From: Pseudorhodoferax sp. Leaf274
GTDB taxonomy: Bacteria; Pseudomonadota; Gammaproteobacteria; Burkholderiales; Burkholderiaceae_C
Assembly (NCBI RefSeq): GCF_001422445.1
Contig: NZ_LMNA01000028.1
Location: 256,837 to 320,836, forward strand
Direction: 5' to 3'
Length of the DNA: 64,000 nt
Shown piece after piece: positions 7,908 through 16,792 of the stretch (position 1 is its first letter; the number at the start of each line of letters is the position of its first letter). The notes beneath the pieces were generated by a model. The model was given only the letters and a program-made list of their open reading frames with translations, did no database searches and was not told where the DNA came from. The translations under genes were made by a program, and so were the position numbers.

Positions 7908-9579
7908 GCTTTTGCACCCACTGTTTGACGACTTCGGCGACGCGTTCGGGCTCCTTGGCGGCCAGCACGCGCAGGTGGTTGACCATCACGTCCACGGGCG
8001 AGCCGGGCGGCGGCAGGTCGTAGTCCTCCAGCAGCGGCACCACCGGGATCTGGGCGCCCGCGGCCGGCGGCAGCGCCGCCACGGCGGCGGGGGCGGGCTG
8101 CGGGCCGGCCAGCGCCGCCAGGGGCGGCGTGTCGGCGTCCTCGCTGCGCCGGCGCGGCGTGGCCGGCTGCGGCGCCAGGTGCTGCTGCACGCTGCGCAGC
8201 AGCGGGCGCGCGAGCAGGAAGTAGGCGAGCACGGCGCCCAGCAGCCACAGCACGGGCGTGGCGTATTCGTAGATGCGGTCGGGCTGCTTCCACCACGGCG
8301 CCATCTCGGGTGGCGCGGTGAAGGCCAGCGCCGAGACGGCGAGCTTGTCGCCGCGCTCGGCGTTGATGCCAAGGCCGTTGCGCAGCACGCCCTCGATGCG
8401 CGTGAGGTCTTCGGCGGCCCAGCCGTTGCCGCCGGGCGCGGCGGCGTTGTTCAGCACCACCGCCACGTTCAGGCGCGCCAGCTGGCCGCGCGCGTGGCGG
8501 ATCTGGCGGATCTGGCGGTCGTAGGCGTACTGGCGCGTGGTGGCGTTGCGGCGCGCGGTGGCGTCGTTGCCGGCGTTCTGGGCGTTGCCCTGCGCCTGCG
8601 CATTCGGGTTGGCGGGCGGGGGCGGGCGGTTCGACAGCGAGCCCGGCACGCCGAGTGCGGACTGCGAACGGTCCTGCTCGTCGCGCACCGCCTCGGAGGT
8701 GATGCGCGGCGTCTCGCCGAGCTTCTCCACGGTCTCGTCGATGCGGTCTTCGCTGACCTCGGCCGTCACGCTGGCCTTGAAGTTGTCCACGCCGACCACG
8801 GGCGCCAGCAGCTCGCGCACGTTGGCCAGCGTGGCCTCCTGGTGGCGGCGCGCGGCATCGCCTCCGCCCACCGCGTCGAAGCCCTGGCTCAGGTCCACGC
8901 GCGAGGACAGCAGGTTGCCGGCCTGGTCGACCAGGCTCACGCGCTGCACGTCCAGGCTGGAGACGCTGCCGGCCACCATGTTGACGATGGCGGCAATCTG
9001 CTCGGGCGCCAGCTTGCGGCCGGCCTTCAGCGCCAGCACCACCGAGGCCGAGGCCTTCTCGCCGTCGCCCAGCACGAACGAGGTCGAGCGCGGGATCGAC
9101 AGGTGCACGCGGGCCGATTCCACCGCGTCCAGCGTGCGGATGCTCTGCGACAGTTCGCCCTCCAGGCCGCGGCGAAAGCGCACGTCCTGCACGAACTGGC
9201 TGACACCGAGCGGGTCGCTCTTGTCCATCAGTTCCAGCCCGGCCGGCAGCTGGGCGGTGACGCCCTTAGCCGCCAGCAGCATGCGCACGCGGCCGAGCTG
9301 GCTGCCCGGCACGAGCACCTGGCCGCTGTCGGGGTGCAGGCGGTAGGGCACGCCCTCGGCATCGAGCACGGCCATCATGTCGGAGGCGGCGATGCGCTCG
9401 CGCGCGCCGAACACGGGCTTGTAGCCGGCCTCGTCGCGCCACAGCAGCATCATCACCACGGCGGTCAGGCCGACGGCCAGCAGCAGGATGGGCACGAGCG
9501 AGCGGGACAGCCCCGCAGGCAGCGCCGGCATGCCGGCGCTGCGCAGGTTCTGGACTCCGGCCTTCAGGGTGGCGATCAC
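7891..9579 (-). CDS. fliF: Flagellar MS-ring protein FliF
   Basis: A 562-residue protein with two membrane segments, at about residues 25-47 (a LVPILLLAVGLTAVVMM stretch) and about 435-455 (TPVLWLLGAVLAYFLLA). These flank the periplasmic YscJ/FliF and FliF_C domains. It builds the MS ring on which the rotor and export gate assemble. It begins 16 nt after fliE. The Pro/Ala-rich cytoplasmic loop before the FliG-binding tail is somewhat long. Confidence 0.94.
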   Translation of the reverse strand: MIATLKAGVQNLRSAGMPALPAGLSRSLVPILLLAVGLTAVVMMLLWRDEAGYKPVFGARERIAASDMMAVLDAEGVPYRLHPDSGQVLVPGSQLGRVRMLLAAKGVTAQLPAGLELMDKSDPLGVSQFVQDVRFRRGLEGELSQSIRTLDAVESARVHLSIPRSTSFVLGDGEKASASVVLALKAGRKLAPEQIAAIVNMVAGSVSSLDVQRVSLVDQAGNLLSSRVDLSQGFDAVGGGDAARRHQEATLANVRELLAPVVGVDNFKASVTAEVSEDRIDETVEKLGETPRITSEAVRDEQDRSQSALGVPGSLSNRPPPPANPNAQAQGNAQNAGNDATARRNATTRQYAYDRQIRQIRHARGQLARLNVAVVLNNAAAPGGNGWAAEDLTRIEGVLRNGLGINAERGDKLAVSALAFTAPPEMAPWWKQPDRIYEYATPVLWLLGAVLAYFLLARPLLRSVQQHLAPQPATPRRRSEDADTPPLAALAGPQPAPAAVAALPPAAGAQIPVVPLLEDYDLPPPGSPVDVMVNHLRVLAAKEPERVAEVVKQWVQKHGRAE

Positions 9580-9595
9580 GTGGTCGTCCCGGGGT

Positions 9596-9937
9596 TCAGA
9601 TCGGCAGCTTGACCAGGTCCTCGACCGCGGTCACGACCTTGTTGCGCACCTGCATGAGCATGGAGAACGACAGGCTCGCCTGCTGGCTGGACAGCATGGC
9701 GCCGACCAGGTCGTCGCTCTGGCCGCTGTCCACGGCGGCCATCTGCTGGCCGGCGGCGTGGTCCTGCGCGTTCACGCTGTCCACGGCATCGCGCATGCGC
9801 TGGGCAAAGCCGCCCTGGGCCGACGCCGGCTCGGGGCCGTCGTAGGCGGCCTGCGGCAGGATGGTGTGGAGGTTTGCTGCCTGCGCCTGGATCTGTGCCA
9901 AATTCGCAGCAATTGCGTTTCCCATGTGGTTTTCCAT
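9596..9937 (-). CDS. fliE: Flagellar hook-basal body protein FliE
   Basis: A 113-residue rod adapter between the MS ring and the rod. The C-terminal FliE domain is clear (MLSSQQASLSFSMLMQVRNK...). The ATG at 9937 is preferred over the in-frame ATG at 9952, because a GAGGGA ribosome-binding site lies about 8 nt before it and almost touches the upstream ATG. It is the first gene of the minus-strand operon. The roughly 250-bp divergent gap upstream is markedly AT-richer than its surroundings and must hold its promoter; no firm -35/-10 or sigma-54 site could be assigned. Confidence 0.87.
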   Translation of the reverse strand: MENHMGNAIAANLAQIQAQAANLHTILPQAAYDGPEPASAQGGFAQRMRDAVDSVNAQDHAAGQQMAAVDSGQSDDLVGAMLSSQQASLSFSMLMQVRNKVVTAVEDLVKLPI

Positions 9938-10184
9938 GACGCATTCCCTCACTGTTGCGTTGGACTCAATGCGTTAGTGTTGAGTATTTCGCACCATGAT
10001 AAGTCCAATTTGCTCAATTTCGTGAATTTTGCGCATCTCAATTTGGAAAGTAGACCTATGCGCCGCACTGCGGTGAAGAAATTCAGACACTTACGGCCGT
10101 TTGTTGAAGCGGCGGTAGGATCGCGGCCTTGTCGCGTTCCATGAGGTCCGGTGGATCTGCGCGCCACAAACAGGGGGTCGGGTC

Positions 10185-11459
10185 TTGGACTGGAGCAAAT
10201 GGATGGGGGGCGCGCTGCTGGTCGCGGCGGCCGCGGTGCTGCTGGTGATCGCCGTGCTGCGCGTGCGCGAGGCCCGCAAGGCGCTGCAGGAGGCGCGCTC
10301 GGCGCTGACGGCGCGCAACCAGTTCCTGGGCATGATGGCCCACGAGATGCTGACGCCGCTGCAGACCATCGTGAGCTCGGTCGAGCTGATCGAGCTCGGC
10401 GGCAAGGTTCCGCACGGCGACGAGACCTTCCGCCGGCTGCGCCGCAGCGCACAGCAGCTGGAAGCTCAGATGAACGACACGGTGGAGTTCGCGCGGCTGT
10501 CGGGCGGGCGGCTCAAGGTCTCGCCCACGCTGTTCCAGCCCGACCTCATGATGGAACTCATCGCCGCCGAGTTCGACGAGGCCGCGCGCGAACGCGGCGT
10601 GGTGCTGCGCGTGCAGATCGATCCGCAGCCCTGCCCGCGCGTGGTGACCGACCCGGCGCGGCTGCGCCAGATCGTGGCCAACCTGGTCTCCAACGCCGTC
10701 AAGTACGCCAGCCCGGGCGAGGTGGTCTGCTCGATCCAGGTGCGCGAGGCCCAGCGCGAGGTGACGGTGGCCGTGATCGACCAGGGCCCGGGCTTCGACA
10801 CCTCGGTCGACATCTGGGAGCCTTTCACGCGCGGGCGCGACCACGTGCAGATGGGCAGCGGCCTGGGGCTGGCGGTGGTCAAGCTGATGGCCGAGCTGCT
10901 GGGGGGGCGCGCCTACGCGGTCAGCCGCCCGGGCGAGGGCTCGGTCTTCACGGTGCGGGTGCATGCCGAGGTGGAGGCGATCCAGCGCAGTGCGGTGGCG
11001 CAGGGCGCGGACCGGCACCTGCGCGTGCTGGTGGTGGAGGACGACCCCGACGTGCGGGCCAGCCTGCACGCCATGCTGCTGGCGCTTGGCGCCCAGGCCG
11101 ACCTGGCCGACTCGGTGCGCGAGGCGCGCCTGCTGCTGGACACCGACCGCTACGACGGCGTGCTGCTGGACCTGCGCTTGCCCGACGGCTCGGGCTACAC
11201 CGTGGCCGAGCATGCGCGCAAGCCGGGCGCCCTGAACCTGGAGACGCCGCTGGTGGCGCTGTCGGCCTACCACGAGGCCGATGCGACGGCCGATGCGCTG
11301 TTCGCCGCCAAGTTCGACAAGCCGATCAGCGCGGGCCGCCTGCGTTCGGCACTGGCCCTGTTCGGCGGCGGCGCGGCGACTAGCGGATGGCCTGGGCTTG
11401 CTCCAGCAACTGGCGCAGCTGGGAAATCACGAGCGCCAGGCGGAAAGGCTTCTCGATGA
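10185..11459 (+). CDS. Membrane-anchored hybrid histidine kinase with receiver domain
   Basis: A 424-residue protein with one N-terminal membrane helix (about residues 8-27) and no large sensor domain. It has a HisKA domain with phospho-acceptor His53 in MMAHEMLTPL and a HATPase domain (N box NLVSNAVKYA, DQGPGF, GSGLGLAVV). A C-terminal receiver follows, with Asp in LLDLRLPDGSG and Lys in FDKPIS. The start is TTG, with an AGGGGG site about 9 nt upstream. The last roughly 27 residues run past the receiver and overlap the convergent regulator gene by 80 nt. Its position between the two flagellar operons suggests control of flagellation or swimming, which is inference. Confidence 0.82.
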   Translation: MDWSKWMGGALLVAAAAVLLVIAVLRVREARKALQEARSALTARNQFLGMMAHEMLTPLQTIVSSVELIELGGKVPHGDETFRRLRRSAQQLEAQMNDTVEFARLSGGRLKVSPTLFQPDLMMELIAAEFDEAARERGVVLRVQIDPQPCPRVVTDPARLRQIVANLVSNAVKYASPGEVVCSIQVREAQREVTVAVIDQGPGFDTSVDIWEPFTRGRDHVQMGSGLGLAVVKLMAELLGGRAYAVSRPGEGSVFTVRVHAEVEAIQRSAVAQGADRHLRVLVVEDDPDVRASLHAMLLALGAQADLADSVREARLLLDTDRYDGVLLDLRLPDGSGYTVAEHARKPGALNLETPLVALSAYHEADATADALFAAKFDKPISAGRLRSALALFGGGAATSGWPGLAPATGAAGKSRAPGGKASR

Positions 11460-12282
11460 CGGGGATGCGCAGCGCCGTGGCCACCTGCACGATGTCGGCC
11501 TCGCCGGCGTAACCGGCGGCGATGGCGCCGGTGGTCAGGATCATTGGCACCGAGGGCTGGGCCCGGCGGATCGATTGCAGCACCTGGTTGGCGGTCTGGC
11601 CGTTGAGCCACCAGTCCATCAGGTAACCGTCGAACGGGGCTGCGCTGGCGCGTTCGGCCAGCTCGGCGGCCGAGCCGAACAGTTCCACACGGTAGCCGGA
11701 CGCCTCGAAGGCGTCCTTCATGTTGGCGGCCAGGTCGCGCGAGTCTTCCAGCACCGCGATGCGCGGCAGTGCTCGCTGCGAGGGCGTCACCACCAGCTGC
11801 AGCACGCGGCGCCGCGGCCCCTGGCTGGTCTCCGCGCCAAACGGCTGGACCAGCCATTCGGTGCCTTGCTGGGTCGCCACCAGTTCGCAGTGCTCGCCGC
11901 TTTGCAGCGGCGCCCCCAGCGTGGCCTTGCAGCTCAGCGCCAGGATGCCGATCAGCACGCGCGCGTCGTGCACCTCGCCGTCGATGCGCGGGGCCGCCAA
12001 CGCGGGCTCGGCGCTCAGCAGGGCGCTGATGTCCACCTGGAAGTGCTGCGCCAGCGTCTGCAGGTCGCTGGCCGAGAACGATGCGTCCTGGAACTTGCGG
12101 AACGCGCCCGAACGCGACAGGCCCAGGATCACCGCCAACTGCGACGCGTGCTTGTGCCGCGGCAGGCCATGGTCCGAGAAGAAATCGTGCAGCCGGCGCG
12201 CCACCACGCTGTCTTCGCCGTCATCGGCGATGTCGTCTTCTGGCGCGAGGGCGATGCTGGGCAAGGTCTTGCTCACTTGCAT
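11380..12282 (-). CDS. HTH and receiver-domain response regulator
   Basis: A 300-residue protein. An N-terminal helix-turn-helix of the BetR-like kind (about residues 30-90: HASQLAVILGLSRSGAFRKFQ...) precedes a middle region (90-170) of no clear family. A C-terminal receiver follows (about 172-290), with acidic ED pair (VLEDSRD), Asp in YLMDWWLNG and Lys in IEKPF. The output domain before the receiver is an unusual order. It is convergent with, and overlaps, the hybrid kinase gene, and is divergent from fliM. A phosphorelay with that kinase that controls the flagellar operons is a reasonable inference, not shown. Confidence 0.78.
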   Translation of the reverse strand: MQVSKTLPSIALAPEDDIADDGEDSVVARRLHDFFSDHGLPRHKHASQLAVILGLSRSGAFRKFQDASFSASDLQTLAQHFQVDISALLSAEPALAAPRIDGEVHDARVLIGILALSCKATLGAPLQSGEHCELVATQQGTEWLVQPFGAETSQGPRRRVLQLVVTPSQRALPRIAVLEDSRDLAANMKDAFEASGYRVELFGSAAELAERASAAPFDGYLMDWWLNGQTANQVLQSIRRAQPSVPMILTTGAIAAGYAGEADIVQVATALRIPVIEKPFRLALVISQLRQLLEQAQAIR

Positions 12283-12525
12283 GGTGTGGCGACGAAGGGG
12301 ATCGTGGTTGGTTTAAGCGGCGGAAACGCGCGTCAAATTAATGTGCCACGAAAAGTGACTAGAAATAGTGGACAATTTCCCTGACGATGGTAAAAAATGT
12401 GAGAAAAGCGCATCTAAGTTGTCTCGTCTGCAGCAACAGCAGAACGAGCCCATGCCATTCCGGGCCTGTTTGGGGCTTGCCGATTGTGCACATGGTTGCA
12501 TCCGATCTACGTGGGAACTTGAGCC

Positions 12526-13395
12526 ATGTCCGTGTCAGACGCTAGTCCAACCCAGGTGCCGCGCGTGCTGGATCCGCGCACGCTGGGCCGGCCCATGCAC
12601 CTGCTGGGCGCGTTTGCCGAGCGCTTCGGTGCCGATGTTTCCGAGCTGTTGCGCCAGGGGCTCAACCGGCGCTACGCCATTGGCCTGCAGGTGGACGGCA
12701 CCGGCATGCGCCAGCGCCAGCACAACCAAGACCCGGTGCGCTGGAACGTCTACATGGGCCCGGCCGGCCGCATCGGCATGGCCGTGCCGCGCGCGCTGGT
12801 GCTCAAGCTGCTGCTGTACCGCTATGGCGGCGGCGACGCGGCCCCGGTGGAGCCGGGCGCGGTGGCGGTGACGGCCAGCGAGGAGCGCCTGTCGGCCAAG
12901 CTCGGCCAGCAGCTGGCCCTGGCGCTGGCGCGGCGCATCGATGCCGGCCTGCCGCCCGTGGGCGTGGCCGCCGATGCCGCGCCGGCCGACCCGGCCGTGC
13001 CCTTCCATTCCGAATCCGCGCTGCCGACCGGCCTGTGGCAGCTGAGCCTGACGCTGGTCGAGGCCGACGGCGGGCAGCGCCACGAGCTGCGCTTCAGCCT
13101 GGACGACGGCTGCATGCACCAGCTGCTGGACCGGCTGGGCCGCGGCCGCCTGCCGGCGCGCGACGGGGCCTCTGTGGCGGCGCTGCCGCTGTCCTCGCGC
13201 CTCAAGCTGCGCCTGACGGCGCGCCTGGTGCAGCAACGGCTGCCGCTGGGCGCCATCCTGGACCTGCAGCCCGGCAGCGTGCTGCCGATTCCGCAACCCA
13301 CCGCGGTGGTGCTGGTCAAGGATTCGCCCTTGTTCAGCGCCAGCGTGGCCGAACACAAGGGGCGCCTGTGGCTGACCGCATTCCAGGACCTGTGA
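12526..13395 (+). CDS. fliM: Divergent flagellar motor switch protein FliM
   Basis: A 289-residue protein shorter than usual FliM (about 330). The C-terminal SpoA-like domain is recognisable (LPLGAILDLQPGSVLPI...). Its position before fliN-P-Q-R supports the call. The N-terminus lacks the conserved EIDAL-type peptide through which FliM binds phosphorylated CheY. The middle domain retains only loose similarity (LGRPMHLLGAFAERF). It therefore probably forms a C-ring subunit with altered or absent CheY binding. Short, divergent FliM proteins of this kind occur in lateral/Flag-2 systems. A 243-bp divergent gap precedes it; a weak -35/-10 pair near 12369-12396 is possible. Confidence 0.8.
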   Translation: MSVSDASPTQVPRVLDPRTLGRPMHLLGAFAERFGADVSELLRQGLNRRYAIGLQVDGTGMRQRQHNQDPVRWNVYMGPAGRIGMAVPRALVLKLLLYRYGGGDAAPVEPGAVAVTASEERLSAKLGQQLALALARRIDAGLPPVGVAADAAPADPAVPFHSESALPTGLWQLSLTLVEADGGQRHELRFSLDDGCMHQLLDRLGRGRLPARDGASVAALPLSSRLKLRLTARLVQQRLPLGAILDLQPGSVLPIPQPTAVVLVKDSPLFSASVAEHKGRLWLTAFQDL

Positions 13396-13400
13396 ACACC

Positions 13401-13754
13401 ATGACCGACAAGCAGCACACCAACGACGTCGACGCCCTGATGGACGACCTGACGGTCGACGCCGGCGCCGCCGAAGCCCCCGCCAAGCCGCGCCGCGACC
13501 TCTCGCTGATGCTGCGCAAGATCCCCGTCACGCTGACGCTGGAGGTCGGCTCGGCCGATGTCTCGCTGGACCAGCTCATGGGCCTGGAGCACGGCAGCGT
13601 GGTCGAGCTCGATGCGCTGGCCGGCGCGCCGCTGGTGATCAAGGTCAACGGCACCGCCATCGGCCGCGCCGAGGTGGTGGTCTCGGGCGAGAACTACGGC
13701 CTGAAGGTGCTGGAACTGTCGGACCTGGACCTGCTGTCGCTGGACACGCCCTGA
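13401..13754 (+). CDS. fliN: Flagellar motor switch protein FliN
   Basis: A 117-residue protein with a variable acidic N-terminus and a SpoA domain (about residues 45-115). The segment IPVTLTLEVGSADVSLDQLMGL is followed by GEVVVSGENYGLKV-type strands typical of FliN. The start chosen is ATG at 13401; a GTG 9 nt upstream is possible. It starts 5 nt after fliM and is followed directly by fliP, with no fliO between, unlike standard fliN-O-P-Q-R operons. Confidence 0.9.
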   Translation: MTDKQHTNDVDALMDDLTVDAGAAEAPAKPRRDLSLMLRKIPVTLTLEVGSADVSLDQLMGLEHGSVVELDALAGAPLVIKVNGTAIGRAEVVVSGENYGLKVLELSDLDLLSLDTP

Positions 13755-13771
13755 AGCGCAGGGAACACACC

Positions 13772-14518
13772 ATGAAGATGCCGAGCGCGTGGCGCACCCT
13801 TGCGCTTGCGCCGGTGCTGCTGCCCCTGGCCGGCGCCGCGGCCGAGATCCCGCTGCTGTCCGCCGTGACGGGCAACGCCCAGACCGACTACACGGTCAAG
13901 ATGCAGGTGCTGGTCATCATGACCCTGCTCGGGCTGCTGCCCGTGCTGGTGCTCATGTGCACGAGCTTCGTGCGCTTCGTCATCGTGCTGTCGCTGCTGC
14001 GCCAGGCGCTGGGCCTGCAGCAGGGCCTGCCCAACCGCATCGTGACCGGCGTGGCGCTGATCCTGACCATCCTGGTGATGCGGCCCGTCGGCGAGCAACT
14101 GTGGGAGCGCGCCTTCGTGCCCTACGACGAAGACCGCATCGGCCTGCAGCAGGCGCTGGTGGAGGCCAAGGAGCCGCTGTCGCGCTTCATGCTGGCGCAG
14201 ACCAGCAAGGCGGCGCTGCAGCAGGTCAGCCAGCTGGCGCGCGAGCCGGCCGTGGCCGAGCCGGCGCAGCACGCCTTCGCGGTGCAGCTGGCGGCCTTCG
14301 TGCTGTCCGAGCTCAAGACCGCTTTCCAGATCGGCTGCATGCTGTTCATCCCGTTCATGGTGATCGACCTGGTGGTGTCCTCGGTGCTGATGGCCATGGG
14401 CATGATGATGCTGTCGCCGCTGGTGATCTCGCTGCCGCTCAAGCTGCTGCTGTTCGTGCTGGTGGACGGGTGGACGCTGACCGTCAACACGCTGGTGACC
14501 AGCGTCCGGGCCTTCTAG
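13772..14518 (+). CDS. fliP: Flagellar export gate protein FliP
   Basis: A 248-residue inner-membrane protein with an N-terminal signal-like segment (cleavage likely after AGAAA) and four further hydrophobic segments. It contains the FliP signature TSFVRFVIVLSLLRQALG and a FIPFMVIDLVVSSVLMAMGMM region. It assembles with FliQ and FliR into the export pore. FliO, which normally helps FliP assembly, is absent from this operon. Confidence 0.94.
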   Translation: MKMPSAWRTLALAPVLLPLAGAAAEIPLLSAVTGNAQTDYTVKMQVLVIMTLLGLLPVLVLMCTSFVRFVIVLSLLRQALGLQQGLPNRIVTGVALILTILVMRPVGEQLWERAFVPYDEDRIGLQQALVEAKEPLSRFMLAQTSKAALQQVSQLAREPAVAEPAQHAFAVQLAAFVLSELKTAFQIGCMLFIPFMVIDLVVSSVLMAMGMMMLSPLVISLPLKLLLFVLVDGWTLTVNTLVTSVRAF

Positions 14519-14528
14519 GAGGACCGCC

Positions 14529-14801
14529 ATGCTGACCCCTGACATCGCCGTCGATCTCGTCAGCGCCAGCTTGAAGCTGGTGATGCTGCTGGTGTCCGTG
14601 CTGGTGCTGCCTGGGCTCATCGTGGGCTTCATCGTCGGCATCTTCCAGGCCGCCACGCAGATCAACGAGCAGACCCTGAGCTTCCTGCCGCGCCTCCTGG
14701 TCACGCTCTTGGCCATCATCCTGACGGGCGGCTGGATGGCCGCGCAGCTCATGGATTTCTGCGTCGAGGTGTTCCGCCGGGCGGCGGCGCTCGTGGGGTA
14801 G
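14529..14801 (+). CDS. fliQ: Flagellar export gate protein FliQ
   Basis: A 90-residue protein with two transmembrane helices (about residues 15-38 and 50-75) and the conserved FQAATQINEQTLSFLPR loop typical of FliQ. It lies 10 nt after fliP with a good AGGAGG site (ctaggaggaccgcc before the ATG) and 2 nt before fliR. Confidence 0.94.
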   Translation: MLTPDIAVDLVSASLKLVMLLVSVLVLPGLIVGFIVGIFQAATQINEQTLSFLPRLLVTLLAIILTGGWMAAQLMDFCVEVFRRAAALVG

Positions 14802-14803
14802 CC

Positions 14804-15577
14804 GTGGAAGGCATCTTCACGACGCTGCTGGCCGAGTTGTCGGCGCTGTGGTGGCCCTTCGTGCGGGTGCTGGCCATGCTCAGCGCCGCGCCCATCGTGG
14901 GCGACACCTCGGTGCCGCTCACCGTGCGCGTGCTGCTGTCCATGGTGCTGGCCGTGGTGCTGCTGCCGATGGCAGCGCCGGCCGTGCCCATCGCCGCGTT
15001 CTCGCTGCACGCGCTGGCGGCCACGGCCGAGCAGGTGGCCGTCGGCGTGGTGCTGGGGCTGGCGCTGCACTTCGTGATGGCGGTGCTGCTGGTGCTGGGC
15101 TACATGGTGTCGTCGCAGATGGGGCTGGCCATGGCGCTCATGAACGATCCGCTGTCGGGTGTCTCGTCCGACGTGGTGTCCAGCCTGCTGTCCATCCTGG
15201 GCATCCTGGTGTTCTTCTCGATCGACGGCCACCTGGTGCTGGTGCAGGTGATCGGCCAGAGCTTCACGCTGTGGCCGGTGGGCAGCGGGCTGCGCATGGG
15301 CGCGCTGCAGGCCGTGGCCTTCAATGTCTCGTGGGTGTTCTCTGCCGCGCTGCTGCTGGCGCTGCCCATCGTGTTCGCCACCATGGTGGTGCAGCTGGGC
15401 TTCGGCTTCCTCGCGCGCGTGGCGCCGCAGCTGAACCTGTTCGCGCTGGGCTTCTCCGTCATCACCATCTTCGGCCTGTTCATGCTGGCGATGCTGGTGC
15501 GCTTCATCCCCGAGCACTACCTGCGCATGACGCGGCAGGTTCTCCAGATGCTCGAGCAGACCTTCGGAGCGCGCTGA
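14804..15577 (+). CDS. fliR: Flagellar export gate protein FliR
   Basis: A 257-residue polytopic membrane protein with about six helices and the FliR signature around FVMAVLLVLGYMVSSQMGLAMA. It starts at GTG, 2 nt after fliQ. Its stop shares one nucleotide with the flhB start. It completes the P5Q4R1 export pore. Confidence 0.92.
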   Translation: MEGIFTTLLAELSALWWPFVRVLAMLSAAPIVGDTSVPLTVRVLLSMVLAVVLLPMAAPAVPIAAFSLHALAATAEQVAVGVVLGLALHFVMAVLLVLGYMVSSQMGLAMALMNDPLSGVSSDVVSSLLSILGILVFFSIDGHLVLVQVIGQSFTLWPVGSGLRMGALQAVAFNVSWVFSAALLLALPIVFATMVVQLGFGFLARVAPQLNLFALGFSVITIFGLFMLAMLVRFIPEHYLRMTRQVLQMLEQTFGAR

Positions 15578-16710
15578 TGGAGCAGGGAAGTTCGTCCGCC
15601 GACAAGAGCGAGAAGGCCACGCCGCACAAGCTGCGCAAGGTGCGCCAGCAGGGCCAGGCCGCGCGCTCCAAGGACGCGGTGATGGCCGTGGGCATCGTGG
15701 CCAGCCTGGCGCTGGCGTACTGGCTGGCGCCGGGCTGGCTGCAGGACATGCGCCGGCTGTTCAGCGGGGGGCTGGCAGACCTGGCCGGCAACGGCGCACT
15801 GGAAGACACCTGGTCCACGCTGTTCCGCGACGCCGCCTGGCTCACGGTGCGCATGGTCTCGCCGCTGCTGCTGGTGCCGCTGTCGCTGCTGCTGGCCTCG
15901 CTGCTGCCGGGCGGCTGGGCCTTGTCGGTGGAGAACCTGCAGCCCAAGCTGGAGCGGCTGAACCCCATCAGCAACCTGGGCCGGCTGTTCTCGGGCAAGC
16001 ACCTGGCGGGCGTGGCCGCCTCCATTGCCAAGGCGGTGCTGCTGTGCGTGGTGCTGTGGTTCCTGTGCACGGGCAGCGCGCAGCAGTTCCTGCGGCTACA
16101 GGGCCTGCCGCTGCCCGAGGCCATCGCCCAGGGCGTCGGCCTGCTGATCTCGGGCGTGGTGGCCATGGTGCTGGTGTTCGTGCTGTTCGCGTTCATCGAC
16201 CTGCCGGTGCAGGTGTTCTTTTTCCTGCGCGGCCAGCGCATGAGCAAGCAGGACGTGAAGGAAGAGCACAAGAGCACCGAGGGCCGGCCCGAGGTGAAGA
16301 GCCGCATCCGCCAGCTGCAGCTGCAGATGTCGCGCCGCAGCCTGAACAAGACCGTGCCGCAGGCCGACGTGGTGATCGTTAACCCCGAGCACTACGCCGT
16401 GGCGCTGAAGTACGACGGCCACCGCGCGCAGGCCCCGTTCGTGCTGGCCAAGGGCGTGGACGAGATGGCGCTGTACATCCGCCAGCTGGCGCGCACCCAC
16501 CAGGTGGAGGTGGTGAGCCAGCCGCCGCTGGCGCGCGCCATCTACAAGACCAGCCAGGTGCAGCAGCAGATTCCCGTGGCGCTGTACGGGGCCGTGGCCC
16601 TGGTGCTGAACTACGTGCTGCAGCTCAAGGCCTTCCAGGCCGGCCGGCGCCCGCATCCTCCAGGGCTGCCACAGCAGTTGCCCGTTCCTGAATCCCTGTC
16701 AAACCCATGA
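15577..16710 (+). CDS. flhB: Flagellar export switch protein FlhB
   Basis: A 377-residue protein with four N-terminal membrane helices (about residues 30-210) and a cytoplasmic autocleavage domain. The autocleavage site reads NPEH (about residue 270, in VIVNPEHYAVAL) instead of the common NPTH. The Asn-Pro bond needed for self-cleavage is kept. The hydrophilic N-terminus (SSADKSEKATPHKLRKVRQQG) is canonical. The start ATG overlaps the fliR stop by 1 nt. FlhB switches export from hook to filament substrates on the FliK signal. Confidence 0.93.
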   Translation: MEQGSSSADKSEKATPHKLRKVRQQGQAARSKDAVMAVGIVASLALAYWLAPGWLQDMRRLFSGGLADLAGNGALEDTWSTLFRDAAWLTVRMVSPLLLVPLSLLLASLLPGGWALSVENLQPKLERLNPISNLGRLFSGKHLAGVAASIAKAVLLCVVLWFLCTGSAQQFLRLQGLPLPEAIAQGVGLLISGVVAMVLVFVLFAFIDLPVQVFFFLRGQRMSKQDVKEEHKSTEGRPEVKSRIRQLQLQMSRRSLNKTVPQADVVIVNPEHYAVALKYDGHRAQAPFVLAKGVDEMALYIRQLARTHQVEVVSQPPLARAIYKTSQVQQQIPVALYGAVALVLNYVLQLKAFQAGRRPHPPGLPQQLPVPESLSNP

Positions 16711-16730
16711 AGCCCGCACGCCCATCGCTA

Positions 16731-16790
16731 CGCGTATCGCCGCCCCCCAAGGGGGCGCTGTCGTGGCTTCGGGCGGCCGGGCGGTCACGA
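16731..16790. repeat. Comamonadaceae-type intergenic palindromic repeat, copy 1
   Basis: The flhB-flhA gap contains CCGCCCCCCAAGGGGGCGC, a strong G/C palindrome. It is followed by a GCTTCGGGCGGCC segment that can also pair. A related element lies in inverse orientation at 55505-55570, with CCCCCCGAGGGGCGTCC followed by GTCTTCGGGCGGCC when read on the minus strand. The shared parts and spacing mark a dispersed family repeat. Whether it attenuates transcription between flhB and flhA is unknown. Confidence 0.7.
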
Positions 16791-16792
16791 CC

